Shown here: piece after piece, positions 54,327-63,893 of the stretch
How positions within the stretch are numbered: the stretch's first letter is position 1
Layout of the letters: the number at the start of each line of letters is the position of its first letter
Assembly: GCA_000739535.1 (NCBI GenBank)
Contig: DF820463.1
Span: 701,899-765,898, forward strand
From: Candidatus Vecturithrix granuli
Lineage (GTDB): Bacteria > Moduliflexota > Moduliflexia > Moduliflexales > Moduliflexaceae
Direction of reading: 5' to 3'
DNA length: 64,000 nt
Notes under the pieces: model-generated
Seen by the model: the letters and a program-made list of their open reading frames with translations, nothing else
What the model was told of the DNA's origin: nothing
Database searches by the model: none
Translations under genes and position numbers: made by a program

Positions 54327-55025
54327 TCACCTGTAATTGATGTTTCCCTTGTGATTGTATGACCACCCGCGGCCGCCCAAACGTGGAAAACGATGAAGGA
54401 GTTCATCCATGGCCTCCCCTTTTTTGCCATACAGCGCCGCGGCCGCCACATGCCCGAGATCCGCGCTGAAGTTGCCGACTTTCCGAGACGGCCAGGCGAC
54501 AATGCTCGCAAGCGTCGAATAAACGGAATTCGCCCCTAAATTTGCCGAATCAAGCAGCATCAACTGGGTTTCCAGCCCGGCTTTCGTGAGCAGCCCTTCT
54601 CCGATCAACAAGCCCCCGGCTGGCCGGCTTTCATTGAACGGATCAACGGGGCCATTCCAGACCTGGATGGGGGTAAAATCGGTTTTGCGGGTGACGATGG
54701 CAAACAAATGGGGCGCGGTTTGTTTGAGAAATTTCGAATACGCTTCTCGCTCCGCCGGGGTCAGACGGCGCAGTTCAGCTTCGATATTTCCCAATACCCG
54801 TAGAATCAGGGTCTCATGCACCTCTTCCTTATCCGGCCGCAGCTGGCGTCGCAAAATATTACCGAGCATTTCTGTCGGAATCGCGACGGCATCGGTAAAT
54901 GCGCCGATCGTAACGGCCGCCATGGCGCCGCCGGCAGTATTGGCGACGGTATCGGCGGCAGAAAGTTTTCGCGCGCGCATCTTTCCATTCAGCGCCGCCT
55001 GGAATGAAATTTTCGGGACGTCCAT
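54327..55025 (-). pseudogene. C-terminal domain of the RHS protein, in a shifted frame
   Basis: A 232-codon frame overlapping the 3' end of the RHS gene. Its N-terminal 15-20 codons overlap the RHS frame, then the RHS frame turns Arg/Cys-rich (TFCRRYRRQYCRRR) while this one reads as protein (LSAADTVANTAGGAMAAVTI, then EELRRLTPAEREAYSKFLKQ-like helices and a C-terminal GGRGWSYNHKGNINYR). A single shift near 54960-55020 would join the two. The domain is unrecognised. In RHS systems such tips are usually toxins. No immunity gene is evident downstream. Confidence 0.55.
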
Positions 55026-58000
55026 TCACCGTATTGCCCACTAACTGCGTCTTTGTCGGTTTGACCAGCCCCCATAAATCGCCTAATTCCTTCCAGAGGG
55101 TTTTCAGCATTTCAGACCGCGGACTGGTTCCGGCGGGATCGCTGAATCCTACCGGATTGAGCAGGGCGTAGGCGTATGGGTTCAGTTCCAGCGGACTGAG
55201 CAGATCGGGCCAGGCCGCGTCGCGGCTCGAAAATCGCCCGGTTTCAGCATCGTAATAGCGGGAACGCATGTGATACGATGCGCCGCTGTCGCCTTCCTGC
55301 CGCACGCCGAATTTGCCGACAAAGGTGAACGGTTGTTTACTGGAGCCGGTATGCCCAAGCACTTGCCCATACGGCGTATAGGTGTAGGCATCTGTCATCG
55401 TTCCAGCCGCATTGGTCAACGCCAGCGTGTTGCCGTCGCGATCAAAATGATAGAAGACGACCTGGTTGCCAACGGCCGCATCAATCGCGTACAACAACAT
55501 GCCGGATGGCGACCAGACATAATAGCGCGTGAACGCCCCACCCTGTGTCCGTTCGGCGACCAACGGCGTCAGGTCAATTGCATGGTGATAGTAATAATGC
55601 GTCGTGACGCCGTCGGCTTCGCGCGTGATGACATCATCTACGCCATTATACGTCAAGACCGCATCCGGGGTTTGGATGAGCCGGCCCGCGCCGTCCCACG
55701 CAAATGCGCCGCGCGGCGATGCCGTCAGGCGTCCGTTGGCGTCGTAGGCGTATCCGGCGGTCGCAATTTGAGACGCTGCGTCGTGCGTCCAGATTTGCTG
55801 CGCGCCAGTCAGAAATGCCGACGGATCGAGCGGCAGCGTCAATTCGGCTTGCGTCACCCGCCCAACCGCATCCAGGGTGTAGCGCAAATCCGCAAACGCG
55901 CCTTCGGTCAGCCGGGTGAGCCGTGACGCCGCATCCCATTCCAGCGTGGTATGAACGTTGTTGGGGCGTCTGATCGCCGTGAGACGGCTATCCTGGTCAT
56001 ATTCGAATTGCACGGTCGCGCCGGTGAGATCGTCCGTCACCGCTGTCAGGCGGCCGGTCTGATCGTAGGCATACGACACCGTAAACAGGTTGTTATTGTA
56101 GCTGACCGTATTCAGTCGTCCGGCGGCATTATACGTCGCGCCAAACGTCACTGGCGATAAGGGGTCGGAAGTATCGGTTGTCGTGAGCATCCGTCCTTCG
56201 GCGTCGTAGCCGAATTGCAGCGCATTGGTCGTCAACAGACGATTGGAGGCGTCGTAGGTATTGGTGAATTGCAGGCCGCTGCTATACTGCTTCTGGAGTA
56301 TATTGCCGGCCAGATCATAGGTCATTTGCACGATTTCGCCGGTCGGATAGGTGACGGTGATTAAGCGCCCCATCGTATCGTAGGCATACGTAATCTGATG
56401 CGCCAGGGGATCGGTCATGGACGTGAGGTTTCCCATCACAGAATATCCGGCGTTCCAGGTGTTGCCGTTGAAATCCGTCAGTCCGGTCACATTGCCCAAC
56501 ACATCCCGTTGGACGCTGACCTGGCCAGCCGTTGGCACCGTTACCGTGTTCAGCAGCCCGCCTTGATTATACGTGTAGGCGATTTGCATCCCGGCGGCGT
56601 CCGTGACGCTGAGAACACGGCCAGCCGCGTCATACGTCGTGACGGTCTGGTGGCTCGAATCGTCTGCGGCTGACACCAGTCGTCCCAAAGCATCGTAGGT
56701 ATAGGTCATCCGGTGTCCGAGCGGTGATTCGATACTCGTCAGCATGCCTTCGGCGTCATATTGGCGCGTCACTTCACGTCCGGCTGCGTCGCGGGTTTTT
56801 TCCATCCAGCCTTGCGGCGTATAAAAAAACGTGGTGACATTGCCGTCGGCCTGCGTCACCGTGTTCACGCGATGCAGGCTATCATACGTATAGGTAACGC
56901 TATTTCCCGCGGCGTCCATGCTTCGAATCAGGCGATCATTGTCATCGTAAGTAAAGAGCGTCGCGTGTCCGTCCGGATCGGTGATTGACGTCACGTTGCC
57001 GTTGGCATCGTACGCATAGTGCGTGGTATGCCCACGCTGGTCCCTGAGCGACAGCACCCAGTTGTTGAGATTATAGGCATATTCGATATACCTGCCGTCT
57101 TCGGCGGTGACGCGCGTACGCTGGTTATAGGCGTTATACGTATAGGTGATGGGACTGGCGTCCGAGGTCTGGAAGCTCGCCAAATTCCCGTTGGCCGCAT
57201 AACTGTAAGTGGTGGCGCCGCCGGCCGGATTGACGACGGTGAGCGTCTGTCCGCGTGCATTGTATGTCGAAGTCCAGAGATTCCCCTGCCGGTCTCTGCG
57301 GGTCAACACGTTGCCGCTGTTATCACAGGTCAAGGTTTCGAATGTCCCGTCAGGATAATCTACCCGGCTTAAATCGCTGAAAAAGAACGATACCGCGCCG
57401 AACGAGGTGCTGTGCTGCGCGTAAGAAAATTGGATGTGATCGCCCTGCGAGTTCGTGACGGCAGTTTCTTTGCCCGTCCCGGCGTCGTAGGCGATCTGCG
57501 TCTCTCCGCCCAGCCGGTCGGTGACGCCGGTGCGCCGGCCGGCTGCGTCATACGTCAAAGCCACATTTTGGTTGGTTTGATCCGTGTAGCCGGTCAGGAG
57601 TTCCTGGTTGACGTGCGTATGCGCCACGCTGGTCGCATCCGGGTAATTGACGGTTGACACGCCGTTGGCGTCGAAACTCAAGGTGGTGGCATTGTCGTCG
57701 GCGTCGGTTTGGGCGATGACGCGGCCTTCGGCGTCGTACGTCTGCGTATAAGGTCTGTTGCCTTTGGGCAGAATCATGCGCGTCATCAATCCTGCGTAAG
57801 TGTTCTCCTGGTCATATTCATACTGCGTGACCTGCCCCATCGGATCGGTCAGGCTGGTCAACAGATTGCCTGAATATCCGAACGTCACGCAGCGGCTCTG
57901 CCCGTCGCACACCTGATTGAGTCGCCCGCCGGTATAGCTGAAATGCAGCGCCCGCCCCAATCCGTCGGACACCTGCGTTAACAGGCCGTCGCCGTCATAG

Positions 58001-60126
58001 GCACAGGTCAGGGTGTTGCCGTTGCGATCCATGATCCGGTCTAAGCGCAAATCCGCGTTGAAGACATAGACCAATTCCGTGATCGGGTTCAGCAGGTAGT
58101 AATTGCCGGACGCGTCGTTTTTCAGTTGATACGGAATGTCGCCAAAGGTCAACAATTCCCACCCATCAACTTCCGAGCCGGTAAAGGTTAATATTTCGCC
58201 GTCGTAAAAGATGATGGCGGTCTGGTTCGCGCCCTGATCCAGTCGCCGCAACGCGAAGTTGTGCAGCCAGTTATAGCCCAAACTTGCGCCGAAGGCGGCT
58301 GCGATGTCCGCTTTGCGGTACGTCATGCTGCCGTAATACAGGGACAACGATAAGGGCAGCGGCCCGCCGAGGTCGAACACCGGCAAATCGAAGTAATACT
58401 CGCCGGTGGCGGTGTTTACTGGGTCGTCGAGTTTGCCGGTTTTCAACGTCGTCGGCGGCGGAAGTTGTTTGAAGATCACCTTGACCGCTTTATCCCCATT
58501 CATCTTCACGGTCACGTTGCTGCTTTTGCCAGAAACCGCGCCCTGCCAGCCATCCAGCGCGTAGCCGTCCGCGGCGGTCGCCGTCAGCGTCACATCCGCA
58601 GTCGTATCATAAGTTTCCGCGCAATCGTCGGGGCAGTTGATGCCGAGACCAGTCACCGTTCCCGCACCGGCCGGCTCCACACTGACGGTCAAGGTCGGTT
58701 TGGGAATAAAATACGCGGTCGCCGCGTAATCCTTATTCATCGTCAACGGCGGCAGCGTGTAACTGTTGCCGCTGACGGAGCCGCCCCAGCGCTTCAGGAG
58801 GTAGCCCTCAGCCGGGGTGGCCGTCAACGTGACCTCTGTGACCGCGCTAAAATTTTCGCTACAGTCATCGGGGCAATTGATGTAGGGGGAGGCCGTAATA
58901 CTTCCGCCGCCTGCTGGTTCGACGGCAGTGGTCAAATGATACTCTGTCGGGAGATTGACCTGACAGGCTTCGCCAGGAGGAACGACGGTGAGTTGCCCGC
59001 CAGATTCGATGGTGAGCTTGGCGTAGCGTAGTTTTCCCGTTCCTCCTACATTTACGCGACCATTTGTAGGAATATACAGATCATGCACATAGAGAACTTC
59101 ATCTATTTGCAGGTAGGGATTTCCACCCTGAACGCTGATTTTGCCAAGCGCATTGTTATTCACGAATCCTTCGGGTGCACATCCTTTGTCCTGAACTGCG
59201 TCATTGTACAGAATCCGTCCCCATGTCGAAGAGGGGATGTCAAAATTCAGATGGGTATTTTCCAATCCGGTACCCTGCGCAAGCTTATTCGCAAAACTTA
59301 AGCCGCTTCCTATCGTAAAGGTTGTTTGGGGCGGAGCATCATATTGAACGTTTGCGCTGCTCATCCCTAAGGTAAGAGACCCGCTTTTGAACTGCACCGC
59401 ACTATCTTCGATCTTAAATATCCCACCCATTTGACCCGCCCAACCGAGGTCACGAAATTCGACTTCAGCTTTGTCAGCGATTCGAAATGTTCCGGTCTCT
59501 CGATTATTCGGTTGGTAGTCAAATGACACCTGCGCGTCGCCGCTAATTGAGACTTCGCCCTGATTGACAAGGAGATTTCCTCCTGTCGCAAAATTTGCGC
59601 TGCCGCCTGTAATGAGCAAACGTCCAGTTGAGAAAATGTAAGGCGCGTAGAACGATCCTTGAATTGTCAATGTTCCGCCCTTTTGCGTAAATGTCGCATA
59701 CTCATAGATCCGAAAATATTTTTCTGCATTCACTGTTACTGACCCATTATTCAAGATGAATTCGCTATTCTGCGCCGTGTTTTGATAAATGTGAAGTCCT
59801 TCAGTCAGATTAAGAACCCCGCCATTCATAATGAAGGTTGCGTTATTGGAATTGTAAGTAGAGCCTAACTTTATCCCTCCATCGAAAGAACCACCGTTAA
59901 AACTCACGATGCCGTTCACGATGTACGCAATGGATCCATTCGGAATTGTCGTATAGCCGACGGTATCGCAATTTATGCCATCAAGGCACCAATTAGGTGA
60001 ATGGAAACTCCCAGTGACGCCATTTTTCCACCGGTATGTTGCCGCATGTGCCTGAGGCGTTGCGCAGCACAAGCTGCTGATCACAATACCGAGCAGGATG
60101 AACCGAGCCTGTTGTACTATTTTCAT
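54859..60126 (-). CDS. large secreted RHS/YD-repeat protein
   Basis: A 1755-residue open frame. Signal peptide (IVQQARFILLGIVISSLCC...AHA, residues about 1-29); a beta-helix-like N-terminal region of about 370 residues (repeated NNGSVTVNAEKYF-type units); two InlB-type Cys-containing modules (for example INCPDDCAETYDTTADVTLT); a DUF6531-like segment (VNTATGEYYFDLPVFDLGGP); about 20 YD repeats (TYNARGQTLTVVNPAGG, YAYDANGNVTSITDPDGH); and the RHS core (RYYDAETGRFSSRDA...NPYAYALLNPVGFSDPAG). AGGAAGCG precedes the ATG. The last 40 residues are probably out of frame; the true tip continues in the frame ending at 54327. It is probably an exported polymorphic toxin or adhesin. Confidence 0.85.
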   Translation of the reverse strand: MKIVQQARFILLGIVISSLCCATPQAHAATYRWKNGVTGSFHSPNWCLDGINCDTVGYTTIPNGSIAYIVNGIVSFNGGSFDGGIKLGSTYNSNNATFIMNGGVLNLTEGLHIYQNTAQNSEFILNNGSVTVNAEKYFRIYEYATFTQKGGTLTIQGSFYAPYIFSTGRLLITGGSANFATGGNLLVNQGEVSISGDAQVSFDYQPNNRETGTFRIADKAEVEFRDLGWAGQMGGIFKIEDSAVQFKSGSLTLGMSSANVQYDAPPQTTFTIGSGLSFANKLAQGTGLENTHLNFDIPSSTWGRILYNDAVQDKGCAPEGFVNNNALGKISVQGGNPYLQIDEVLYVHDLYIPTNGRVNVGGTGKLRYAKLTIESGGQLTVVPPGEACQVNLPTEYHLTTAVEPAGGGSITASPYINCPDDCSENFSAVTEVTLTATPAEGYLLKRWGGSVSGNSYTLPPLTMNKDYAATAYFIPKPTLTVSVEPAGAGTVTGLGINCPDDCAETYDTTADVTLTATAADGYALDGWQGAVSGKSSNVTVKMNGDKAVKVIFKQLPPPTTLKTGKLDDPVNTATGEYYFDLPVFDLGGPLPLSLSLYYGSMTYRKADIAAAFGASLGYNWLHNFALRRLDQGANQTAIIFYDGEILTFTGSEVDGWELLTFGDIPYQLKNDASGNYYLLNPITELVYVFNADLRLDRIMDRNGNTLTCAYDGDGLLTQVSDGLGRALHFSYTGGRLNQVCDGQSRCVTFGYSGNLLTSLTDPMGQVTQYEYDQENTYAGLMTRMILPKGNRPYTQTYDAEGRVIAQTDADDNATTLSFDANGVSTVNYPDATSVAHTHVNQELLTGYTDQTNQNVALTYDAAGRRTGVTDRLGGETQIAYDAGTGKETAVTNSQGDHIQFSYAQHSTSFGAVSFFFSDLSRVDYPDGTFETLTCDNSGNVLTRRDRQGNLWTSTYNARGQTLTVVNPAGGATTYSYAANGNLASFQTSDASPITYTYNAYNQRTRVTAEDGRYIEYAYNLNNWVLSLRDQRGHTTHYAYDANGNVTSITDPDGHATLFTYDDNDRLIRSMDAAGNSVTYTYDSLHRVNTVTQADGNVTTFFYTPQGWMEKTRDAAGREVTRQYDAEGMLTSIESPLGHRMTYTYDALGRLVSAADDSSHQTVTTYDAAGRVLSVTDAAGMQIAYTYNQGGLLNTVTVPTAGQVSVQRDVLGNVTGLTDFNGNTWNAGYSVMGNLTSMTDPLAHQITYAYDTMGRLITVTYPTGEIVQMTYDLAGNILQKQYSSGLQFTNTYDASNRLLTTNALQFGYDAEGRMLTTTDTSDPLSPVTFGATYNAAGRLNTVSYNNNLFTVSYAYDQTGRLTAVTDDLTGATVQFEYDQDSRLTAIRRPNNVHTTLEWDAASRLTRLTEGAFADLRYTLDAVGRVTQAELTLPLDPSAFLTGAQQIWTHDAASQIATAGYAYDANGRLTASPRGAFAWDGAGRLIQTPDAVLTYNGVDDVITREADGVTTHYYYHHAIDLTPLVAERTQGGAFTRYYVWSPSGMLLYAIDAAVGNQVVFYHFDRDGNTLALTNAAGTMTDAYTYTPYGQVLGHTGSSKQPFTFVGKFGVRQEGDSGASYHMRSRYYDAETGRFSSRDAAWPDLLSPLELNPYAYALLNPVGFSDPAGTSPRSEMLKTLWKELGDLWGLVKPTKTQLVGNTVNGRPENFIPGGAEWKDARAKTFCRRYRRQYCRRRHGGRYDRRIYRCRRDSDRNAR

Positions 60127-60161
60127 AATTTACGCTTCCTTTTCTGATACTCCGTTGCGGT

Positions 60162-60197
60162 CGGGCGGCAGCGTTTCTCACGAGGAACTGCCGCCCG
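60162..60197. repeat. GC-rich hairpin upstream of the RHS gene
   Basis: CGGGCGGCAG and CTGCCGCCCG, loop 16 bases, about 36 bases upstream of the RHS start, in its leader. Confidence 0.55.
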
Positions 60198-60290
60198 AGT
60201 GCAACAGAAGCCATGTTCAGGTGTTTCGGACATGAAGCATCGAAATTCCTGAAACAGAGGGCATGTTCAGGTTTCAGGAGATCGCTCCGT

Positions 60291-60679
60291 TTATTCTCGA
60301 AACAACCGGTTACGCAGGTGGAAAGAGCGAAAGCTCTGCTTTCGCTGCCAAAGCAGAGCTTTGACACTTCTGTTTACTCTGACGACCACGCCCTGAGCAT
60401 TGACATACCCCCATTGTCCATCCAGTTTGACCCTGGCGCATCCCTCAAAAAACCAGAGCGCACTCTCAAAACGCGGAGCGATGACCATCTGCCCGGCGGG
60501 GTTGATACACCCCCATTGTTCATCGCGTTTCACGGCCGCCAGCCCCTCGGCAAACCAGCGAGCGTCATCGAATTGCGGTGCAATCACCAGTTCGCCGGCG
60601 CAGCGTCAGCCTGAGCGATGATCAAGGTCGTTATCAGCATCATCTTGATAACTAATTGGGTGATGAGTATCTGTTTCAT
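60291..60679 (-). pseudogene. secreted WG-repeat protein, frameshifted and truncated
   Basis: An ATG at 60679 (CGGAGAGA upstream) begins a signal peptide (MKQILITQLVIKMMLITTLI, then IAQADAAP) but stops after 31 codons. The next frame carries two WG repeats (FDDARWFAEGLAAVKRDEQW, FESALWFFEGCARVKLDGQW). Adding one base near 60596 would join them. The 3' end reads into a family A palindrome (60319-60370), which supplies the last 25 or so codons, so the gene is probably truncated by that element. WG proteins usually have many more repeats. Confidence 0.6.
60319..60370. repeat. palindromic repeat, family A copy 6 (diverged)
   Basis: AGAGCGAAAGCTCTGCTTTC against CAAAGCAGAGCTTTGACAC, overlapping the 3' end of the WG-repeat frame. 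Confidence 0.6.
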
Positions 60680-61014
60680 TCTCTCCGAGGCGAAAACCTC
60701 ATCCCGAACTCACGTTATTGTATCTTCTCAGCAAAAGTTATGCCACGGCTATGTAACAGGATCGAGATGCTGTGTTTTCTGAGGAAAGGGGTCTCCCGAG
60801 GGACGCAGTTTGGGCATCAAAGAAGAAAAAAATGGGGTCAAATATGCTCATATCAACCGTCAAGATGTTTGAAAAATCGTCAGAATACCCTGAAAAATAG
60901 GAGAAAAACGGAATTGAGGTCAATGCTGCTCAAAATGGGGTTGTTCCACCCTATTTTGTGAAACCTCTCCTGGTCTGGATCTATGATTTTTATTTTGCAA
61001 GGACAGAAAAAAAA

Positions 61015-61047
61015 GGAGTCTGAGGCTGAACCCCCAGACTCTTTTTT
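61015..61047. terminator. bidirectional intrinsic terminator
   Basis: GAGTCTGAGG and CCCCAGACTC form a stem, with TTTTTT after it on the plus strand and an A-run (T on minus) before it. The gap 60680-61234 otherwise holds no gene I trust. Near 60828 are GGGGTCAAATATG-like sequences that may be a relic of a transposon end. Confidence 0.7.
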
Positions 61048-61103
61048 GATTGACCAAGAGGGGGATAGCTGACAAGGGTAGGTATGTTACGCGTGCGCCC
61101 TGT

Positions 61104-61222
61104 CTCCTGGCGATCAATCGCCAGTCTCAAAGCGAAAGGACGCTGAAGTGCCCTGCGGAGGGCAACAGCGAGCTTCAACCTGCTTCAGCTCTGAGCCCGG
61201 CCATTGATGGCCGGGCCTGAGG
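61104..61222. repeat. dispersed repeat, family C copy 3
   Basis: CTGGCGATCAATCGCCAG at one end, GCCCGGCCATTGATGGCCGG at the other, and AGCTTCAACCTGCTTCAGC in the middle. Same block order as copies at 746 and 20991. Confidence 0.65.
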
Positions 61223-61234
61223 GGTGGGTCGTGT

Positions 61235-62053
61235 TCAGACATCCCACTCAAAGCTCTGTACGACGATTATTCCGGCCTGTTCTGCCTGCTCGCGTAAAGC
61301 AGGGCGGGCATAATGTGTGACGATCAGGGGGATCACGGGCAGATGATACAGTTCATGCACCAGGTCAACCTGTGCCTGGAGATGCCCCAGTTTGGAAGGA
61401 TCATCCAGACGCAGAACCGATTCACCGACTACGATGACCGCTTCGCCGTTGCGGGCAGCACTCGCAAACAGGTTGATTTCCTGGCCGCCAATCTCAGTGC
61501 GAATCAACCGTTCTTGCAATATCAATTGATGACGCGCCTGAAGGTAGGCCGGCAATTTCCGGTACGCTTCATTTTCCAGAGCATACGACACGCTTCGCGC
61601 TAAACCTCCGATCTGACTTCTGGTATTGTCTAAGCCTCGCGATAGCTTTTCCACTTCCTGAACTAACATTCGCACGGTTTCTTCAGTGCGTTTTTGCGCC
61701 TGCGCCAATTCCTCAACGCGTTCCTCGGTGCGTTTTTGCGCCTGCGCCAATTCCTCAACGCGTTCCTCGGTGCGCTTCTGCGCCTGCGCCAATTCCTCAA
61801 CGCGTTCCTCGGTGCGCTTCTGCGCCTGCGCCAATTCCTGAACCTGAAAAGTTAAGGCGTCAAGGCGTTCCTCCGTGCGCTTCTGCGCCTGTGCCAGTTC
61901 ACTTACCACATCGCGTAAGTCCTGCACTTCCTGTTTGGTGGCGGTATTTTGCAAGTCTTCATACACAAGCGTGATCACTTCCGTAATCTTCCGCGCGGCC
62001 GCCACATCCATCGTGGTCGTTAATTCATCATAAATTTTAAATGTATTTAACAT
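61235..62053 (-). CDS. coiled-coil protein with tandem 14-residue repeats
   Basis: A 272-residue protein. The middle (about 50-120) is a long coiled coil with near-identical units [14 protein letters not shown]. In DNA these are 42-base tandem copies (about 61675-61890). The C-terminal third ([49 protein letters not shown]) resembles the DUF3782-like PD-(D/E)xK domain found in many cyanobacteria and filamentous bacteria, function unknown. GGAGAAAATAAAC precedes the ATG. Confidence 0.7.
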   Translation of the reverse strand: MLNTFKIYDELTTTMDVAAARKITEVITLVYEDLQNTATKQEVQDLRDVVSELAQAQKRTEERLDALTFQVQELAQAQKRTEERVEELAQAQKRTEERVEELAQAQKRTEERVEELAQAQKRTEETVRMLVQEVEKLSRGLDNTRSQIGGLARSVSYALENEAYRKLPAYLQARHQLILQERLIRTEIGGQEINLFASAARNGEAVIVVGESVLRLDDPSKLGHLQAQVDLVHELYHLPVIPLIVTHYARPALREQAEQAGIIVVQSFEWDV

Positions 62054-62146
62054 GTTTATTTTCTCCAGCGTTATCGTTTTCTCTCGCTTATTTTATATGT
62101 AATGTGGCTTGTACAATTTGTCAAGCGATTTTACGAAGCTCCGCAT

Positions 62147-63460
62147 TTATTCCCCCAGCAGGCCGTATTTTTTCATTTTCTGGTACAGGGTTTTGCGATT
62201 AATGCCGAGTTTTTCGGCTGTTCTGGCTTTCTGCCATTGATAACGCTGCAACGTATGCAGAATGAACTGCTTTTCAAATTGCTCGACGGCGAGTTCCAGA
62301 GGCAGGTCAGGCGGTTCTTCTGTATTGCCAGCATCAGGCGCTAGCTGTCGAATTGATGGTAAGGTGAGATGATGGGTGACGGCAAAGCGCTGCAATTCAT
62401 TGAACAGCTCGCGCACATTGCCGGGCCAATCGTATTGGCGCAACATCTCCACAATCTTCATTGGCACATTCGGGCGCGTTGCCCCCTGCCAGTGGCGTTC
62501 GAAAAAATGGTCGATCAACAACGGAATATCCTCTTTGCGTTCACGCAGGGGAGGGATGTGAATGGTCAACACGCTCAGGCGGTAAAAAAAATCCTCGCGG
62601 ATTTGGCCTTGTTTGACGAGTGCAGGCAATTGACGGTTCGTGGCGGCAATGATGCGAATATTGGCATGTTTGGGGGAGTTGCTGCCGACCGGCGTATATT
62701 CGTGGCGTTCAATGGCGCGTAACAAAACCGCTTGCATGGTCTGGCTCAATTCGCCGATTTCATCTAAAAACAGCGTGCCCTTGTGGGCCGCATCGAAAAA
62801 TCCGGGCGCATCGCGATCGGCTCCGGTAAACGCGCCTTTACGGTGTCCAAAAAATTCGCGTTCAAACACTGAGGCCGCGATTGAAGCGCAGTTGACAACC
62901 ACAAAAGGGGATTGCTGACGCTGGCTCTGGTTGTGAATGGTCTGTGCCGCCAGTTCTTTGCCGCTGCCGGTTTCCCCTGAAATCAAGACATTAGCGTCGC
63001 TGGCGGCCGCATGAGCGATTATTTCGTACAATGCCTGCATGACCGGGCTTTTACCGATCATTGCGCCGAATTTGTACCGATCGTGCAACGTGGCTTTGAG
63101 CGCAAGGTTTTCCTGTTCTAATTCCCTGCGCCAGGTGATATCGTGGATCGCGGTGACGAACAGCGGATGATCTTGCCAGAGAAAGGGTCTGGTCTGGATA
63201 ACCGCCGGAAAACGGGAACGATCTTTGCGCATGAGATCAATTTCAAAGGGCTTGTATGCGGTTTGCTGCTGGTGAAAATCGGAAAGCACATCCGGGGCAA
63301 TGAACATCTCAAACGGATAGCCAATTAGTTCCTCGGGCGCGTAGCCGAAAAGCGTTGTCATTGTCTGATTGATCTCGATGATTCGCGCGCCGTCATGGAT
63401 CACAATGCCTTCGAACGCAGCTTCCGACAGACTGCGGTAGCGGGCGTTTTCACATTCCAA
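62147..63460 (-). CDS. PAS / sigma-54-activating AAA / Fis regulator (3' part of a split receiver protein)
   Basis: A 437-codon frame. PAS domain (about 5-115, ending DITWRRELEQEN); AAA domain with Walker A GETGSGKELAAQ, the GAFTGA loop RKGAFTGADRDAPGFF and Walker B GTLFLDEIGEL, then the R-finger region REDFFYRLSVLTIHIPPLRER; a C-terminal Fis-type helix-turn-helix (KARTAEKLGINRKTLYQKMK). It activates sigma-54 promoters. The frame stays open upstream to about 63500, reading RAHLKIRRLQQELECENARY, which continues the adjacent receiver domain, so both are probably one protein broken by a one-base deletion. Confidence 0.85.
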   Translation of the reverse strand: MECENARYRSLSEAAFEGIVIHDGARIIEINQTMTTLFGYAPEELIGYPFEMFIAPDVLSDFHQQQTAYKPFEIDLMRKDRSRFPAVIQTRPFLWQDHPLFVTAIHDITWRRELEQENLALKATLHDRYKFGAMIGKSPVMQALYEIIAHAAASDANVLISGETGSGKELAAQTIHNQSQRQQSPFVVVNCASIAASVFEREFFGHRKGAFTGADRDAPGFFDAAHKGTLFLDEIGELSQTMQAVLLRAIERHEYTPVGSNSPKHANIRIIAATNRQLPALVKQGQIREDFFYRLSVLTIHIPPLRERKEDIPLLIDHFFERHWQGATRPNVPMKIVEMLRQYDWPGNVRELFNELQRFAVTHHLTLPSIRQLAPDAGNTEEPPDLPLELAVEQFEKQFILHTLQRYQWQKARTAEKLGINRKTLYQKMKKYGLLGE

Positions 63461-63483
63461 TTCCTGTTGTAGCCGTCGGATTT

Positions 63484-63852
63484 TCAGATGGGCGCGAATA
63501 GCGCCAGCACTTCTTCGTGTTGCAGGGGCTTGGTCAGATAATCCACGCCGCCGATCTCAAAACCTCGCATTTTATCCGGCACATCATCCAACACCGTCAG
63601 AAAAATGACCGGAATCTCACGGGTAGCTGGCTGCGCTTTGAGGCGGCGGCAGGTTTCAAAGCCGTCTATGCCCTCGGGCATCATCACGTCCAATAAGATC
63701 ACATCCGGCGGAAAGACCGTCGCCTGTTCCAGCGCAGCCTCGCCGCTTTGCGCCACCATCACGCTGAAATCAAAAGCTTCCAGTGTGTGAATGAGCACAT
63801 GGAGATTTTGAGGCTGATCGTCAACAATGAGAATCGTAGCTGATTCGGTCAT
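63484..63852 (-). CDS. response regulator receiver domain (5' part of the split regulator)
   Basis: A 122-codon receiver: TILIVDDQPQNLHVLI (acidic pocket), phospho-acceptor Asp in PDVILLDVMMPEGIDGFETC, conserved Thr in IPVIFLTVLDD and Lys in VDYLTKPLQHEEVLAL. The end ALFAPI-stop is abnormal. Adding one base at about 63500 changes it to LARIRAHLKIRRLQQ and joins the PAS-AAA-Fis frame, a common receiver-to-linker form. The gene follows another regulator-type gene end by about 40 bases. Confidence 0.85.
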   Translation of the reverse strand: MTESATILIVDDQPQNLHVLIHTLEAFDFSVMVAQSGEAALEQATVFPPDVILLDVMMPEGIDGFETCRRLKAQPATREIPVIFLTVLDDVPDKMRGFEIGGVDYLTKPLQHEEVLALFAPI

Positions 63853-63893
63853 ACTTCAGAGTTATTCAAGTTATACTCGCATAGCGCGAACGT

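Noticed and set aside
55270-55926. A 218-codon plus-strand frame opposite the RHS gene, and several others up to 188 codons nearby
   Set aside because: Antisense to high-GC YD repeats, composition dominated by Arg/Ile/Gly as expected from a shadow frame, no ribosome binding site and no recognisable domain.
60656-60961. A 101-codon plus-strand frame downstream of the WG-repeat remnant
   Set aside because: Basic, low-complexity composition, overlaps the start of the WG gene on the other strand, and no binding site; treated as non-coding.
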